Numbered from the stretch's first letter, positions 47,294-63,677 are shown. The stretch: DNA of 64,000 nucleotides from CAVUQH01 sp963774445 (GCA_963774445.1 CAVZFC010000019.1:930001-994000); one strand, 5' to 3'. Numbers and translations are program-made. The notes: a model not told the origin generated them from the sequence alone.

Positions 47294-48112
47294 CTAGCTG
47301 CGCAGCGCGCGCCACATGGCGTCGATCGGCGCCGGTTGACCGGTCCACAGGGCGAACGCGCGCGCCCCCTGGTGGACCAGCATCCCGGCGCCGTCCACGG
47401 TCGCCAGCCCGCGGGCGCGAGCGGCCGCCAGCAGGGCGGTCTCCCGGTGGTAGACCAGGGTCGCGACGATGGCCGCCGGGGACAGCGCCTCGACCGGTAT
47501 CGGCGCCGGCAGCCGGGCCTCGCCGTCGGCCGACAGCCCGGCCGAGGTGCAATCGACCAGGAGGTCGCATCCGGGCAGGTGCTGGGCCAGGGTCGCCGCC
47601 GTCCACGGCACCGCCTCGATCCAGCCCACGCGTTCGGGGCTGCGGGCGACCACCGCGATCTCGGCCCCGGCCTCGCGCAGCCCCGCGGCCACGGCGCGGG
47701 CCGCCCCGCCGCCGCCGAGCAGCACCGCCTGCCGCCCCGCCGGATTCCCCGCGGGCAGCTCGCCCAGCGCGTCGACGAAGCCGCCGGCGTCGGTGTTGTG
47801 GCCGATCACGGCCCCGTCCTCGAAGCAGAGGCAGTTGACCGCGCCGACCGCCTCGGCGCTGGGGTCCAGCCGGTCACAGGCGGCGATCACCGCCTCTTTG
47901 TGCGGCACCGTGACGCTGGCCCCGAGGAGGCCCAGCGCCGCCATCCCTCGCACCGCATGGGCGGCGCGGCCGGGCGCCACCGCGAGGGCGACGAAGACCG
48001 CGTCGAGGCTGGCGGCGGCAAAGGCGGCGTTGTGCAGCGCCGGCGATCGCGAGTGCTCGACCGGCCAGCCGATGACCGCGCCGACCCGGGTCCGGGCGCC
48101 GACCGTGGTCAC
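47294..48112 (-). CDS. aroE: Shikimate dehydrogenase AroE
   Basis: AroE reduces 3-dehydroshikimate to shikimate with NADPH in aromatic amino-acid synthesis. The protein has 272 residues. Substrate-binding motifs are GWPVEHSRSPALHNAAF, the catalytic lysine in SVTVPHKEAV, and NTDAGGFVDAL. The NADPH loop is LLGGGGAARAV, with VARSPER after it, and DGAGMLVHQGARAF closes the protein. The start overlaps the stop of the upstream GGDEF-like gene by four bases, so it is last in the xseA, GGDEF-like, aroE operon. Intact. Confidence 0.94.
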   Translation of the reverse strand: MTTVGARTRVGAVIGWPVEHSRSPALHNAAFAAASLDAVFVALAVAPGRAAHAVRGMAALGLLGASVTVPHKEAVIAACDRLDPSAEAVGAVNCLCFEDGAVIGHNTDAGGFVDALGELPAGNPAGRQAVLLGGGGAARAVAAGLREAGAEIAVVARSPERVGWIEAVPWTAATLAQHLPGCDLLVDCTSAGLSADGEARLPAPIPVEALSPAAIVATLVYHRETALLAAARARGLATVDGAGMLVHQGARAFALWTGQPAPIDAMWRALRS

Positions 48113-49183
48113 TTGCGTACCACCACGCGGCCGCCGCCCTTGAGCTGCGAGGCGCGAACGGCGGCGTTGGCGTCGCGCATCAACCGGGCGAAGCTGATCG
48201 GCTTGCCCGGGCGGGTCGCCGAGATCCCCACCGACACCGTCAGATCGGCGTCGTCGCCGCCGAAGCCGGCCACCGCCGAGGCCACTCGCTTGCCCACGTT
48301 TTCGGCGCCGGCGATGTCGGTGTACGGCAGAAAGACCAGGAACCGCTCCTCGTCGAGGTCGACCGGTAGATCGATGTCGCGGATGGTGGCGGCGATGGTG
48401 GCGGCCACCCGCCGGCGCAGCGCCCGCAGCAGCGCCGGTGCCGGGGCAGGCTCGGCCGGCTGATCAATCGCCACCAGGCAGGCGGCCAGCGGATAGCCGT
48501 AGCGCTTGGCCCGCTTGAGCTCGATCACCAAGAACTGCTTGAAGAAGTCGAAGTGCTGGAAGCCGGTCTCGGCGTCGGCCTGGCCGTAGCGAAGGAGCCG
48601 CTCGCGCAGCATCGCCTCGGTCGATTCCAGGGCGCGCACGGTGGCGCGCTCGCGGGTGAGCGCCCGGGCCGCGATCAGCGCCGAGGCCAGCGCCTCGCTG
48701 CCGTGGGGGCGCACGACGAACAGGTCGGCCCCCGCCTCCCGCCCCCGGTCGGCGGCGGCCAGGGCCGGGCCGCCGAGCGCGCCGATCACCACCGGGCCGG
48801 CCGTGGCCCGCCCGCGCGCCGCCGCGATCACCTCCTCGGCGCCGGGGACCGCGACGATCACGGCGTCAGGCGGCACGTTCCCGGCACAGCGCTGGGCGAT
48901 CTTGTCCGCGGTAGTCTCGGGCGTGACCGTGCAGCCGAGCTCGGCCAGGATCGCCCGCGCCCGCTCGCCTGCCGACGGGGTGCTCTCGCACACCGCCACC
49001 GTCATCTTCAGCGGCGGGCCGGTCGGCGCGGCGCTCTTGCGGGTCCGGCTGGCGCCGGTCTGGGTCTTCGGGATGGCGCCGCTCTGGGTCTTCTTGCGCG
49101 CGCCGCTCTGGGTCTTCTTGCGCGCGCCGCCGCGGGTGGCGCCGCGCTGCTTCTTGCTCTTGGATTTGCTGGGCGCCTTGCTG

Positions 49184-49191
<8 letters not shown>
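48109..49191 (-). CDS. Degenerate receiver-GGDEF-type protein with basic repeat N-terminus
   Basis: A 360-residue protein. Residues 1-60 are Lys/Arg/Ser-rich with a repeated KKTQSGA motif. Residues about 62-185 resemble a receiver fold (MTVAVCESTPSAGERARAILAELGC) but lack a clear phospho-acceptor Asp. The C-terminal half has the shape of a GGDEF domain (FFKQFLVIELKRAKRYGYPLAACLVAIDQ, FLVFLPYTDIAGAENVGKRVA, LTVSVGIS). The GGDEF signature itself reads LDEERF, so cyclase activity is unlikely. It may act as a nucleotide-binding or scaffold protein. It overlaps xseA by eight bases and aroE by four. Confidence 0.75.
49053..49124 (-). repeat. Three 24-base tandem repeats encoding KTQ(S/T)GA units
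   Basis: Units at 49053-49076 (diverged), 49077-49100 and 49101-49124 (the last two identical), inside the basic N-terminal region of the GGDEF-like protein. The unit length is a multiple of three, so the copy number can change without a frameshift. Confidence 0.8.
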
Positions 49192-50548
<1,357 letters not shown>

Positions 50549-50601
50549 GCTCCCTCGTTGGCGCCTGCCGGCCTAGCGGGCTACGATTCGGAGACGTACG
50601 G

Positions 50602-51801
50602 ATGGCCGACGACCACACCCGCGACTCCGACTCCAGCGGCGCCAAGGCCGAGGCTCCCGGTGCGCTCGAGAATCATCCGGGAGCACCCCGCCCCCGCGAC
50701 GAGATCGACCCCGAGCTGATCAAGCTGCGGCGGATGCGCATCTCGGTCGGGCCGATCACGTCGGCCGCGATCATCGTCTTCTGTGGCTACATGATGGTCC
50801 GCCTGTACGGTGACCTCCGCTTCTCCCGGCAGGACAGCGAGCCGCGCCGGGTGACCGTCGCCGACGTGGTCAGCGGCCGCGCCGGCAACGAGGGATACGT
50901 CGCCATGGGTGCGGTGCCGGACCGCGCGTTCGCCATGCGCGTGTTGACCAAGGGCAGCACCGAGGGCCACCGGGTGGCGCCGGTGCTCGGCTCCGACGCG
51001 CATCTGTGGCTGGTCGTCGGCAGCGAGCCGTGGGCCGAGCCGATCGCCTACCAGGACGATTACCGCGGCCGCCTGCGCCGGCTGTCGGATATGCCGTTCG
51101 CCGACGCGCTGGAGAGCTACGTGCACTCGCGCGAGGCGACGCCGCAGTCGGTGACCGGCGAGGCGCTGCGCAAGGCCGTGGCCGCGCACGCCGCCGAGGT
51201 GATCCGCCCGTCGGGCGATCACGTGAAGCTCGACGCTGGCACCCGCCTGGGCATCCGCGAGACCGTGCCCGACCGCGCGCTGGTGCGCGGCTTCTTCCGC
51301 GAGGACCGCCTGCCCGACGAGGCGGCGTGGAACGCCGCGCTGACCGCCGCTGGGGTGTTGCCCGAGGGGGCACGGGCCAACTCGATCGACGACGAGGCCA
51401 AGGCCGCCGTCTACGAGGTACCGGCGCCCGACGGGCTGGCCGGCATCAAGCAGAAGCTGGTCGACGCGCGCCTGTTTGCCGCCCGCGCCGAGCCGGTGGT
51501 GCGCGAGTACGAGACCACCTTCTCCGGGCTGACCTCGGACGCCGCCGGGCTGCACGTCGCCGGCGGCGCCGTGGTGCCGTGGGACAGCGTCTCCGATGTG
51601 GTCGTCTACGCTCCGCGGCAGGTGCCGCCGGGCGCGCAGGTGCTGGTCACCGACGAGGCGCCGGGCGCCTACTGGTACGTCCTTCCGCTGTATCTCCTCC
51701 TCGCGCTGTTCGTCGCGCTGTTCAGCTGGGCGCTGGTGCGGGCGCTGCGGCCCGAGCGGGAGCCGCAAAGGGCTTCCAAACAGGCGGAAAGCGCGGCATA
51801 A
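50602..51801 (+). CDS. Bitopic membrane protein of unknown function
   Basis: A 399-residue protein with two membrane segments. One is near residues 52-68 (ITSAAIIVFCGYMMVRLYG) and one near the C-terminus (VLPLYLLLALFVALFSWALVRAL). Between them is a soluble domain of about 280 residues containing VPDRAFAMRVLTKGS, AHLWLVVGSEPWAEPIAY and VVPWDSVSDVVVYAPRQVPPGAQVLVTDEAPG. The layout suggests a large periplasmic domain. I do not recognise a family. A GGAG ribosome-binding site precedes ATG 50602. It ends ten bases before cysS, so they are probably co-transcribed. Confidence 0.75.
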   Translation: MADDHTRDSDSSGAKAEAPGALENHPGAPRPRDEIDPELIKLRRMRISVGPITSAAIIVFCGYMMVRLYGDLRFSRQDSEPRRVTVADVVSGRAGNEGYVAMGAVPDRAFAMRVLTKGSTEGHRVAPVLGSDAHLWLVVGSEPWAEPIAYQDDYRGRLRRLSDMPFADALESYVHSREATPQSVTGEALRKAVAAHAAEVIRPSGDHVKLDAGTRLGIRETVPDRALVRGFFREDRLPDEAAWNAALTAAGVLPEGARANSIDDEAKAAVYEVPAPDGLAGIKQKLVDARLFAARAEPVVREYETTFSGLTSDAAGLHVAGGAVVPWDSVSDVVVYAPRQVPPGAQVLVTDEAPGAYWYVLPLYLLLALFVALFSWALVRALRPEREPQRASKQAESAA

Positions 51802-51811
51802 CCGGCAGCCC

Positions 51812-53302
<1,491 letters not shown>

Positions 53303-53305
53303 CGG

Positions 53306-54280
53306 CTACTCCTCGTTGGAGTCGTCGCTCAGGTAGGCGAGGATGACCTCGTCCAGGCTCTTCTCCGAGATCAGCCCCTGGCCGAACAGGTTCTCCGGGG
53401 CTTTCTCCGTCGCCTTGCGCACGCGCGCCGTGGCGGTGCGCGACTGGGTCGGCTGCGGCACCGACGAGGGCGGTGCGGCCGCTGCCGGGGGCGGTGCCGG
53501 CGGCGAGCCGCCGCCGACCACGCGTGGCGGGGCGCCGACGATCACCGCCGGTCGCGACACCACCACGCCGCTCGGCTTGCGCGGCTGGGTCGGCGTGGGC
53601 GGCGGCGTGGCGGCCGGGTGCTGGACCTCGGCCGCCGGCCGGGTCCGATGCTGGGCGTAGACGCCGCGGGCCGGTCCGCTCGGCTCGGCCCCCTCGGCGA
53701 AGGTCACCACCGGCACGGGCGGCGACGTAGCGGCCCGCGGAGGGGCCGTCCTGGGCTTTCCCGCCGGGCGCGTCGCCGGCGGCACCGACGGCGCCTCCAC
53801 CGGGACCGTCGGCTCGTTGTCCACCGGAGCCTGGACCGCGTTGAATGCGGCCGAGACGTCGCTGGGCGGCTGATCGAGCCGAACCGTGGGCGCGGTTCCC
53901 TGGTCGCGGGAGACGATCTCCTCGAGATCCACGCGCGAGAACGGCTCCGTTTCGGCGCGGGCGGTGCCGTCGTCGCCGGGGTCGAACGGCTGCAGATCGG
54001 CGTTATTGCCCAGGTACTCGTCGATCTTCTCGCCGAACGTCCCGCTCTTCAGGTGCTTCAGCATCGCCTTGTGCTGAGCCTGCATCAGCGACTTCACCAC
54101 CTCCTCGTCCGCCTCGGCGTCGTACACCAGCTTGCGGGTGTTGATGATGACGCCACCGTGGAAGAGGTGGGTGAAGATGTGCGGGTTGTCCACGCCCGAA
54201 TCCTCGGTCTGCACGTGGAACACCAATCCGCGGTGGCGGATGTTGTGGTTGTACCCGAGGATGGGCGATCGCTTCGCCAC
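53306..54280 (-). CDS. Conserved protein with N-terminal ILGYNHN domain and Pro-rich linker, unknown function
   Basis: A 324-residue protein in three parts. The N-terminal 110 residues (ILGYNHNIRHRGLVFHVQTEDSG, then NPHIFTHLFHGGVIINTRKLVY) form a small domain I associate with conserved hypothetical proteins of myxobacteria and relatives. A roughly 160-residue Pro/Ala/Thr-rich linker follows. The C-terminal 30 residues (LFGQGLISEKSLDEVILAYLSDD) look like a conserved helical peptide, perhaps for partner binding. The N-terminal domain is rich in histidines, which hints at metal or nucleotide binding, but no known site is visible. It is divergent from the DUF1232-like gene at 54438. Confidence 0.75.
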   Translation of the reverse strand: MAKRSPILGYNHNIRHRGLVFHVQTEDSGVDNPHIFTHLFHGGVIINTRKLVYDAEADEEVVKSLMQAQHKAMLKHLKSGTFGEKIDEYLGNNADLQPFDPGDDGTARAETEPFSRVDLEEIVSRDQGTAPTVRLDQPPSDVSAAFNAVQAPVDNEPTVPVEAPSVPPATRPAGKPRTAPPRAATSPPVPVVTFAEGAEPSGPARGVYAQHRTRPAAEVQHPAATPPPTPTQPRKPSGVVVSRPAVIVGAPPRVVGGGSPPAPPPAAAAPPSSVPQPTQSRTATARVRKATEKAPENLFGQGLISEKSLDEVILAYLSDDSNEE

Positions 54281-54437
54281 GGCCGAAGGGAGAGTTTACC
54301 ATGCCCGTGCCGCCACTGTGGTCGGGGCCTCTCGGACCCCCGGGCTTGTAATTCGGCCCCCGCGTTGATACTCAGAGCAGAGGGCCCTACTGACGCGGAT
54401 CTGCCCGGTTCGCGCCACAAAAAGGAGAGCAACGCCC

Positions 54438-55028
54438 GTGCCGAGCGATAGCGCATTTGTCGAGACCCTGTCCGAGTGGCTGGTCTCGCTACCCCACGAC
54501 CTCAAGCTTTTGTACGAGGCCGCGGCCGACGAGAACCTGGAACGCTCCGCTCGCGAGATCGCGGTCGGGGCCATCATCTATGTGGTCTCGCCCAACGACT
54601 TCATCAGCGCGGATCGCGACGGCAGCTTCATCAGCTACAGCGACGACTGCCTGCTCCTGCGGCTGGCGCTCCTTCGCGCCGTCGCCAACCAGACCGAGGA
54701 CACCGACTTCTTCAAGAGTCGTTTCCCCGAGTTCTTCGACAGCGTCGAAGAAGAGCTGGCCGTGTGCAAGTCGTTCATGGGCGAGCTCTACGACTGGCTG
54801 GAGAGCAAGGTCGAAGGGCTGATGTCCCTCGAGTACAAGGGCAAGAAGATCGCCGACTACCTCGACGACGACGAGGCAAGCGGCCTCCTGTACGAGGATG
54901 GTCTCGCCTTCGGCACCGAGTACGACGTTGACGAGGACACCCTGGCCGACAGTTTCAAGAAAGCTTCGTCCGTGATTGCGATGATGCAGCGCAAGAAGGA
55001 CGAGGACGACCAGAAGGTCAGCAGCTAG
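54438..55028 (+). CDS. DUF1232/YkvA-like protein
   Basis: A 196-residue, strongly acidic cytoplasmic protein. Residues about 17-75 fit the DUF1232 pattern (LPHDLKLLYEAAADENLERSAREIAVGAIIYVVSPNDFIS, then DDCLLLRLAL). In other members this segment has the YxxSPiDliPD motif and lies at the membrane. The rest (KGKKIADYLDDDEASGLLYEDGL and an acidic C-terminus) is not recognised. GTG 54438 has an excellent ribosome-binding site (AAGGAG at 54422-54427). Its last four bases overlap the convergent murI gene. Function unknown. Confidence 0.75.
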   Translation: MPSDSAFVETLSEWLVSLPHDLKLLYEAAADENLERSAREIAVGAIIYVVSPNDFISADRDGSFISYSDDCLLLRLALLRAVANQTEDTDFFKSRFPEFFDSVEEELAVCKSFMGELYDWLESKVEGLMSLEYKGKKIADYLDDDEASGLLYEDGLAFGTEYDVDEDTLADSFKKASSVIAMMQRKKDEDDQKVSS

Positions 55029-55876
55029 AGGTTGACGAGCTCGAACCCGCGCGGCGCTTCGCCGAGGAAGCGGGGGCCGAGCTCGTCCATGCGGGAGGCG
55101 TCGGTGACGAAGCAGTCGAGGGTCCCGGCGCCGTCGGTCGCGGCGTCGGTGCCGAGGGCGTCGCGGGCGGCGTCGGCCATGGCACTGGCCGAATCGACGA
55201 CCGCGATCTCGCGGCCGGTCAGGTCGTCTGCGGTGATCGACAGGATGTCGGCGAGCAGGGGGTAGTGGGTGCAGCCGAGGACGAGGGTGTCGATGTCGGG
55301 ATCGGTCTGGAACAGCGCGGTCAGGTAGCGGCGGGCGACGGCTGCGGCGACTTCGTCGTCGGTCCAGCCCTCTTCGGCGAGGGGGACGAGGATCGGGCAG
55401 GCCAGCGCGGTGACGTGGGCGTCCGGCGCCAGGTCAGCGATGGCGCGCTCGTAGGCGCCGGAGCGAACGGTGGCCAGGGTGCCGATCACGCCGATGCGCC
55501 GGCCGCGGCTGGCGGCCAGCGCGGTGCGGGCGCCCGGGGCGACGGCGCCGATCACCGGGACCGGGCTGGCGGCGGTCAGGGCCGGCAGGGCATTGGCCGA
55601 GGCGGTGTTGCAGGCCACCAGGACCAGCTTGACGTTGCGGTCCAGAAGGAAGCGCTGGCAGGCCAGGGAGTAGCGCTCGACGGTGCGCGGGCTCTTGGAT
55701 CCGTAGGGGACCCGAGCGCTATCTCCCAGGTAGACGACGTGCTCGGCGGGCAGGACTCGGCGCAGCGCGCGGACGACGGTCAGGCCACCCACTCCGGAAT
55801 CGAACACGCCAATTGCCTGCTGCGCAGACGTTACAACCGTGCGACGGGATGGCGCACTGGCTGGTCGATCAGCCAT
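55025..55876 (-). CDS. murI: Glutamate racemase
   Basis: MurI makes the D-glutamate used by MurD. It has 283 residues, with a roughly 20-residue N-terminal extension before IGVFDSGVGGLTVVRALRR. The first catalytic cysteine is in LVACNTASANALP, the second in TLVLGCTHYPLL, and YLGDSARVPYGSKSP is present. Encoded on the opposite strand, away from the dcw clusters, with no operon partner apart from possibly the small gene upstream at 55890. Intact. Confidence 0.95.
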   Translation of the reverse strand: MADRPASAPSRRTVVTSAQQAIGVFDSGVGGLTVVRALRRVLPAEHVVYLGDSARVPYGSKSPRTVERYSLACQRFLLDRNVKLVLVACNTASANALPALTAASPVPVIGAVAPGARTALAASRGRRIGVIGTLATVRSGAYERAIADLAPDAHVTALACPILVPLAEEGWTDDEVAAAVARRYLTALFQTDPDIDTLVLGCTHYPLLADILSITADDLTGREIAVVDSASAMADAARDALGTDAATDGAGTLDCFVTDASRMDELGPRFLGEAPRGFELVNL

Positions 55877-55889
55877 GGTGGCTTGCAGT

Positions 55890-56078
55890 CTAGCCTGCGT
55901 GGGCCTGCAGGCGCAGACCCGAGGTCACGGCCTCCGCGCACTCGCACAGATCCTCGTAGATCCAGAGAAGCTGCAGGAATGTCGCGGGTTTATCGGCCAG
56001 GTCATCGTACACTTGGCAGATGCCCGGGAACGACTCCTCCGCGAGCGGAAGCTCTGCCTCGGTGATACGGCCCTTCAT
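55890..56078 (-). CDS. Small hypothetical protein
   Basis: A 62-residue reading frame from an ATG at 56078 (MKGRITEAELPLAEESFPG) to a stop at 55890. It has an acidic, helical-looking middle (VYDDLADKPATFLQLLWIYEDLCECAEAVTS) and no known motif. An upstream ATG at 56159 adds 27 low-quality residues and is less likely. It lies 13 bases upstream of murI on the same strand. Amino-acid composition differs from the Arg/Ala-rich shadow frames, which supports its being real. Confidence 0.55.
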   Translation of the reverse strand: MKGRITEAELPLAEESFPGICQVYDDLADKPATFLQLLWIYEDLCECAEAVTSGLRLQAHAG

Positions 56079-56182
56079 GCGTCGCCTGCGAGGCAAGCCC
56101 CGTTCCAGATCCCTTGTTGGCGGCTGCCAGGCCGCGACCAACCCTTGACGCCCTCGCATGGGACCGGTACTGGGATAGCTTC

Positions 56183-57166
<984 letters not shown>

Positions 57167-57255
57167 ACCGGTACGGACAGCGCGGCGCGCTGTTGATCGC
57201 CGCGCTGCGGGCATCGCCCAGCTCGATGGTCTGCGAGCCGTAGTAGCATCCCGCC

Positions 57256-58959
57256 ATGCGCGGGATCGCAATGACGGTGGTGGTGGTGGCGGCGCTGGCC
57301 GCCGCCGGATGCAGCAAGTCCAAGACGCCGGAGGGCAAGAGCGCGCCGGCCGCGGCCGACCAGCCGAAGGCGGCGGCGACCGCGACGCCGGGCGCGCCCA
57401 GCGACCTGTGGGCGCTGGCGCCCGAGGGAACCGTCGGCGGGGCCGTGCTGCGACCGGGAGCCGTTGCCCGCCTAGCCGCCGCGATTCGCACGGTGCGCGG
57501 CGACTACGCCGCGTTGCCCGGCGCCGCCGCGGCGCTGGCGCGGATGGATCAGCTCTTCGGCGAAGGGCTGCCGATGTCGCCGGTCGATCCGGCGAGCTGG
57601 GATCGGCTCGGCCTCGCCTTCGATCAGCCGGCCGCGATCTTTACCCGCGGCGACGGCGGGCTGCTGCTCGTGGTGCCAGTCGCCGACCGCGACGCCTTCG
57701 TCAAGGCGATGGCGGGCACGAGTGACGGCACCGGCGCCGCGCGCGTCGATCACCTGGGCAGTCGGCTCACCTGCAAGCAGCTCGCGGGCGGTCGCTATGC
57801 CTGCGCCACGGCGGCCGAGATGCTCGACGCCGTCGGCAAGGGCGCCGACTTCATCGCCGCCGAGAAGACCCGCCCGGCCGCGCTGCGCGGTGACATCGAG
57901 CTGCGCCAGAGCTCGGAGATACCCGGGTTTCGCGGCTTTGCCGGCGCCGTCGAGCTCGAGCGCGGCGGCTTCACCGCCCGCGTGCACGCCGACGTTGACA
58001 CCGGCGCCATCGCCCCGTTCATCGGTCACGACGGCGGGCTCGCCGGCGGTCTGAAGGCGGCCAAGCCGGCCGGCTTCGTGCGCGTGCGGGTCAACCTCGC
58101 CAGTCTCGCGGCCAGCGCGCCGGCCGACCCGATGCCGATCGGCATCTCGCCGCGCGACGCGCTCGGCGCTCTCAGTGGTGAGCTCGTCGCCCGCACGGCC
58201 GCCGGCTCGCCAGCCCACGGCGCCATCGAGATCGGCCTGGCGAAGCCGGACCTGATCGCACCGCTGGTGGCGCGCTCCTGTCCCGCGATCCCGCAGCTCC
58301 TGCCCGGCGCGACGGCTAAGGTTGACGGCGGTCATTGCCGCGGCACGCTGGCGCCGCCGCCCGGCGACCTCGGCGCCACCACCCTGCGCTTCCTCGGCGG
58401 CGTGCCGTTCGATCTGAGCGTCGACGGCAAGGCGCTGGTGATCTCGCTGGGCCCGTCGGGCAAAGGCGCCGTCGCCCCGGCCACGACCTCCGTCGGCGAC
58501 GAGCTGCGCGACGGCGACTGGGACCTGGCCTGGTGGGGCGACGGCTTCCTGCCCCCGGCCCTGATGATGGAGATCGCCCGGTCGATGCCGTCCGACCCGA
58601 CTACGACCGACGTCATGTGGCTGTACATGCACCTCCGCACCCTGGGCGTCGGCGTGCGCCTGGCCCCGCACAGCGCCGACCTGGTGATCTCGGCGAGCAC
58701 GCAGTGGGCCAACCCCGACGACGTCAGCCTCGCCCTCGAGCCGCTGTACGCCCAGGCGATCGCCGGCAAGGACGTGACCGCCGCGCTCGCCGCGCTGGGC
58801 ACGCAGCACCCGGCCTCGCCGCTCGGCCAGTCGCTGCACAACGGCGTCGCCGGCCTGGTGCCGATCACGGCCGTCGTCGGCATCGTCGCCGCCGTCGCCA
58901 TCCCCGCGTTCCTGAAGTACCAGCGGCGTTCGCGCGCCGCCGCGGCGGCCCCGTTCTAG
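57256..58959 (+). CDS. Lipoprotein with a pilin-like C-terminal hydrophobic helix, unknown function
   Basis: A 567-residue secreted protein. A short signal sequence ends in the lipobox AAAGC (residues about 15-19), so it should be lipid-anchored. The large mature domain has beta-rich stretches and repeated DxLGxxL-like segments, with DYAALPGAAAALARMDQLFGEGLP and DLAWWGDGFLPPALMMEIARSMP. The C-terminus is striking: LVPITAVVGIVAAVAIPAFLKYQRRSRA is nearly the start helix of a type IV pilin (where VAIIGILAAIAIPAFLKYQ is usual), here placed at the end. I do not recognise the family. It is flanked by no pilus genes. Confidence 0.75.
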   Translation: MRGIAMTVVVVAALAAAGCSKSKTPEGKSAPAAADQPKAAATATPGAPSDLWALAPEGTVGGAVLRPGAVARLAAAIRTVRGDYAALPGAAAALARMDQLFGEGLPMSPVDPASWDRLGLAFDQPAAIFTRGDGGLLLVVPVADRDAFVKAMAGTSDGTGAARVDHLGSRLTCKQLAGGRYACATAAEMLDAVGKGADFIAAEKTRPAALRGDIELRQSSEIPGFRGFAGAVELERGGFTARVHADVDTGAIAPFIGHDGGLAGGLKAAKPAGFVRVRVNLASLAASAPADPMPIGISPRDALGALSGELVARTAAGSPAHGAIEIGLAKPDLIAPLVARSCPAIPQLLPGATAKVDGGHCRGTLAPPPGDLGATTLRFLGGVPFDLSVDGKALVISLGPSGKGAVAPATTSVGDELRDGDWDLAWWGDGFLPPALMMEIARSMPSDPTTTDVMWLYMHLRTLGVGVRLAPHSADLVISASTQWANPDDVSLALEPLYAQAIAGKDVTAALAALGTQHPASPLGQSLHNGVAGLVPITAVVGIVAAVAIPAFLKYQRRSRAAAAAPF

Positions 58960-58981
58960 GCGAGGCGGGTCGGCATCGCCG

Positions 58982-59485
58982 TCACCAGGCCAGGTGGAGC
59001 TGGAGCGAGCCGGTGATCGACAGCACGCTGTTGGTGCCGTCGACGCGCAGACTGAGACCGGCCACGGTCACCAGCGCCACCGGGCCGCCGACCCACAGGT
59101 GGGTCTCGATGCCGCCACCGACCACCGGACGCAGCGGCCCGCTCCACGACAGCCCGGCGTCGGCGTAGAGCGCCAGCTGCAGGCGCGGTCGCGACGCCGC
59201 CGCTTCGTAGACGAGCCCGGCGGTGGCCTGGCCGTCGCCGCTCTGTTTCACCGAGCGGCCTTCGACGCGTACGCCGTAGCGGCCGAAGCGGCCGGCCGGA
59301 TAGAGCTCGGCGAAACCGGTGACGCCCCACGCCGGCCCGGTCAAGCCGAGGTAGGTTCCGCCGCCGAAGCCGCCGTGGACCCGGCGCACGCGGTCGGGGG
59401 CGTGTTGCTCGGCCGCCGCGGGGCGGCCCAGGGCAGAGGCCGCGCACAGCGCCATGAGCGCCGCCGCTCGCTTCGCGCCGATCAT
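58982..59485 (-). CDS. Small outer-membrane beta-barrel protein
   Basis: A 167-residue exported protein with a signal peptide (KRAAALMALCAASALG, cleavage near RPAAA). The mature part is alternating beta strands (GVTGFAELYPAGRFGRYGVRVEGRSV, LQLALYADAGLSWSGPL, VALVTVAGLSLRVDG) and ends in LQLHLAW with an aromatic C-terminal residue, the usual outer-membrane assembly signal. It starts one base after the sigma-factor stop, so the two form an operon. Confidence 0.75.
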   Translation of the reverse strand: MIGAKRAAALMALCAASALGRPAAAEQHAPDRVRRVHGGFGGGTYLGLTGPAWGVTGFAELYPAGRFGRYGVRVEGRSVKQSGDGQATAGLVYEAAASRPRLQLALYADAGLSWSGPLRPVVGGGIETHLWVGGPVALVTVAGLSLRVDGTNSVLSITGSLQLHLAW

Positions 59486-59486
59486 G

Positions 59487-60443
<957 letters not shown>

Positions 60444-60502
60444 ACCCCCCTCGGCCCGCCCGCATCGGCATGTTACGCTTGGGGGGTTCCGTCGAGGTAG
60501 TG

Positions 60503-61645
<1,143 letters not shown>

Positions 61646-61672
61646 CGTCGCCGCCGCCCCCGTTTCACCGGC

Positions 61673-62947
<1,275 letters not shown>

Positions 62948-62961
62948 GAGGAGAGCGAACC

Positions 62962-63657
62962 ATGGGACTCAAGCCGCGGGCCGGGCGCGCGCCGCGCCTC
63001 GAAGGGGTTACCCCCGATCGACCGCTGGTGGTGGCCATGCCCAAGGGCCGCATCATGAAGGAGGCGGCCGCGCTGTTCGCTGCCGCCGGCTTCGACCTGT
63101 CGCCGCTGATGAGCGACTCGCGCAAGCTGGTGTACGACTGCGGGCCGCTGCGGGTCCTGGTCCTGCGCGGCGCGGACGTGCCGACGTACGTCGAATACGG
63201 CGCTGCCGACGTCGGTGTGGCCGGGCGCGACGTCCTCGATGAGCAGGGGCGCGACCTGTACGAGCCGCTCGACCTCGGCATCGGCGCCTGCCGCATGGTG
63301 GTGGCCGAGCCGTCGGCGCGCCCGGTGGACGAGCGGTCGCAGATGCACGTCCGCATCGCCACCAAATTCCCCAACATCACCCGCCGCTACCTGCAGAGCC
63401 GGGGGCTGCACGCCGAGGTCATCAAGCTGAGCGGGGCCATCGAGCTGGGGCCGCTGACCGGCCTGGCGGACCGGATCGTCGATCTGGTGCAATCGGGCGA
63501 GACTTTGCGGCAGAACGGCCTGGTCGAGGTGGATACCATCATGCAGGTAAGCAGCCGCCTGGTGGTCAATCCGGCCAATCTCAAGCTGCGGCCGGCGGCT
63601 CTTTCAGACCTCGTGGCCCGTCTGGAGAAGCACGTCCGCACCGGGCCCGGGTTGTAG
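62962..63657 (+). CDS. hisG: ATP phosphoribosyltransferase, short form
   Basis: HisG starts histidine synthesis by joining ATP and PRPP. The protein is 231 residues, so it lacks the C-terminal ACT-like domain of long HisG. Short forms need the partner HisZ, which is not visible in this window. Motifs include VVAMPKGRIMKEA, VLRGADVPTYVEYGAADVGVAGRDVL, RIATKFPNITRRYL, SGAIELGPLTGLADRIVDLV and the LVEVDTIMQVSSRLVVNP ending. AGGAGAG precedes ATG 62962, 14 bases after murA, so they probably share a transcript. Confidence 0.95.
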   Translation: MGLKPRAGRAPRLEGVTPDRPLVVAMPKGRIMKEAAALFAAAGFDLSPLMSDSRKLVYDCGPLRVLVLRGADVPTYVEYGAADVGVAGRDVLDEQGRDLYEPLDLGIGACRMVVAEPSARPVDERSQMHVRIATKFPNITRRYLQSRGLHAEVIKLSGAIELGPLTGLADRIVDLVQSGETLRQNGLVEVDTIMQVSSRLVVNPANLKLRPAALSDLVARLEKHVRTGPGL

Positions 63658-63677
63658 TACATTACGTATTCGACCGG

